DNA of 36,819 nucleotides, taken from contig NZ_LDQC01000036.1 of NCBI RefSeq assembly GCF_001475545.1, positions 1 through 36,819 on the forward strand. Direction: 5' to 3'. Shown here piece after piece: positions 36,674 to 36,819 of the stretch. The stretch is from Curtobacterium luteum. GTDB lineage: Bacteria; Actinomycetota; Actinomycetes; Actinomycetales; Microbacteriaceae. The translations under genes and the position numbers were made by a program. The notes beneath the pieces are model-generated. The model saw nothing but the letters and a program-made list of their open reading frames with translations, did not search any database and was not told the origin of the DNA. The stretch's first letter is position 1. Every line of letters starts with the position of its first letter.

Positions 36674-36819
36674 GCGCCCCACCCTGCCAGCACCCACCGT
36701 CAGCCTGCCTGGAGGCGCGGCGTACGCCCGGTGGACATCCCCCGTTGGTGCGCTGGGTACGGCGGGCGCCGAGGCACGGCGTCTGTGCGGCCGCTTCGAA
36801 CCACGAACGCGACATCGAA
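36674..36819. other. Right edge, no feature seen
   Basis: 146 bp upstream of the DUF2993 gene. Both strands were read for a tRNA (the GTTCGAA-like bases near 36797 do not sit in a cloverleaf), a start of another gene, or a clear promoter; none could be supported. Confidence 0.5.

Noticed and set aside
36700..36819. tRNA gene at the right edge (GTTCGAA-like bases)
   Set aside because: No acceptor or D/anticodon stems could be paired on either strand.

Overview
The window is about 70% GC chromosomal DNA from a high-GC Gram-positive actinobacterium. Gene order, the short AtpC, the aspartate-family operon next to rho, and the kinase/giant-Fn3/MoxR/DUF58/transglutaminase cluster suggest a Microbacteriaceae member such as Curtobacterium; that placement is an inference from memory of the family, not a search result. 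Every confident gene except one lies on the minus strand, so the reading order is from the right end to the left end. No gap between genes exceeds 300 bp; the largest is 275 bp (26260-26534).

Right end, read leftwards. A DUF2993 (LmeA-like) envelope lipid-binding protein is followed by lysA, hom, thrC and thrB (lysine and threonine branches of the aspartate family). Next come rho with a very long disordered insert, prfA and prmC (translation release and its methylation). A small island follows, made of a 19-bp tandem repeat array, a hairpin and the only plus-strand gene, a HAD hydrolase. After it come sua5 (t6A tRNA modification), a WecA/TagO-type phosphosugar transferase, and an AtpI-like membrane protein leading into the complete F1Fo ATP synthase operon atpBEFHAGDC. 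yaaA overlaps the end of atpC and can only be given a full-length reading from a CTG start.

Left 15 kb: an envelope signalling locus. In order of reading it holds a DUF4192-like fragment, an FHA protein with six regularly spaced D-T-[VI] motifs, a PP2C phosphatase, a receptor Ser/Thr kinase with an extracytoplasmic Fn3-like domain, a 1955-residue membrane-anchored propeller/Ig-like/Fn3 protein, a MoxR AAA+ ATPase, a DUF58 protein, a transglutaminase-like membrane protein and a zinc-ribbon protein cut by the window edge. Several adjacent genes share 4-bp stop/start overlaps, so they are probably translationally coupled. The layout matches the PFNA cluster described in bifidobacteria (kinase, FN3 protein, AAA-ATPase, DUF58, transglutaminase). 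A plausible circuit is: kinase and phosphatase set the state of the FHA protein and of membrane partners; the giant protein and the kinase ectodomain sense or bind something outside; MoxR/DUF58/transglutaminase form the effector or assembly arm.

The most striking point is that the transglutaminase-like protein appears to have lost all three catalytic residues (Cys to Gln, His to Thr, Asp to Asn) while keeping the fold signature, so it looks like a pseudoenzyme. Other points worth checking are the phospho-acceptor-like array in the FHA protein, the CTG start of yaaA, a perfect hairpin between atpG and atpD, the 19-bp repeat array, and the roughly 300-residue Q/N/G-rich insert of Rho.
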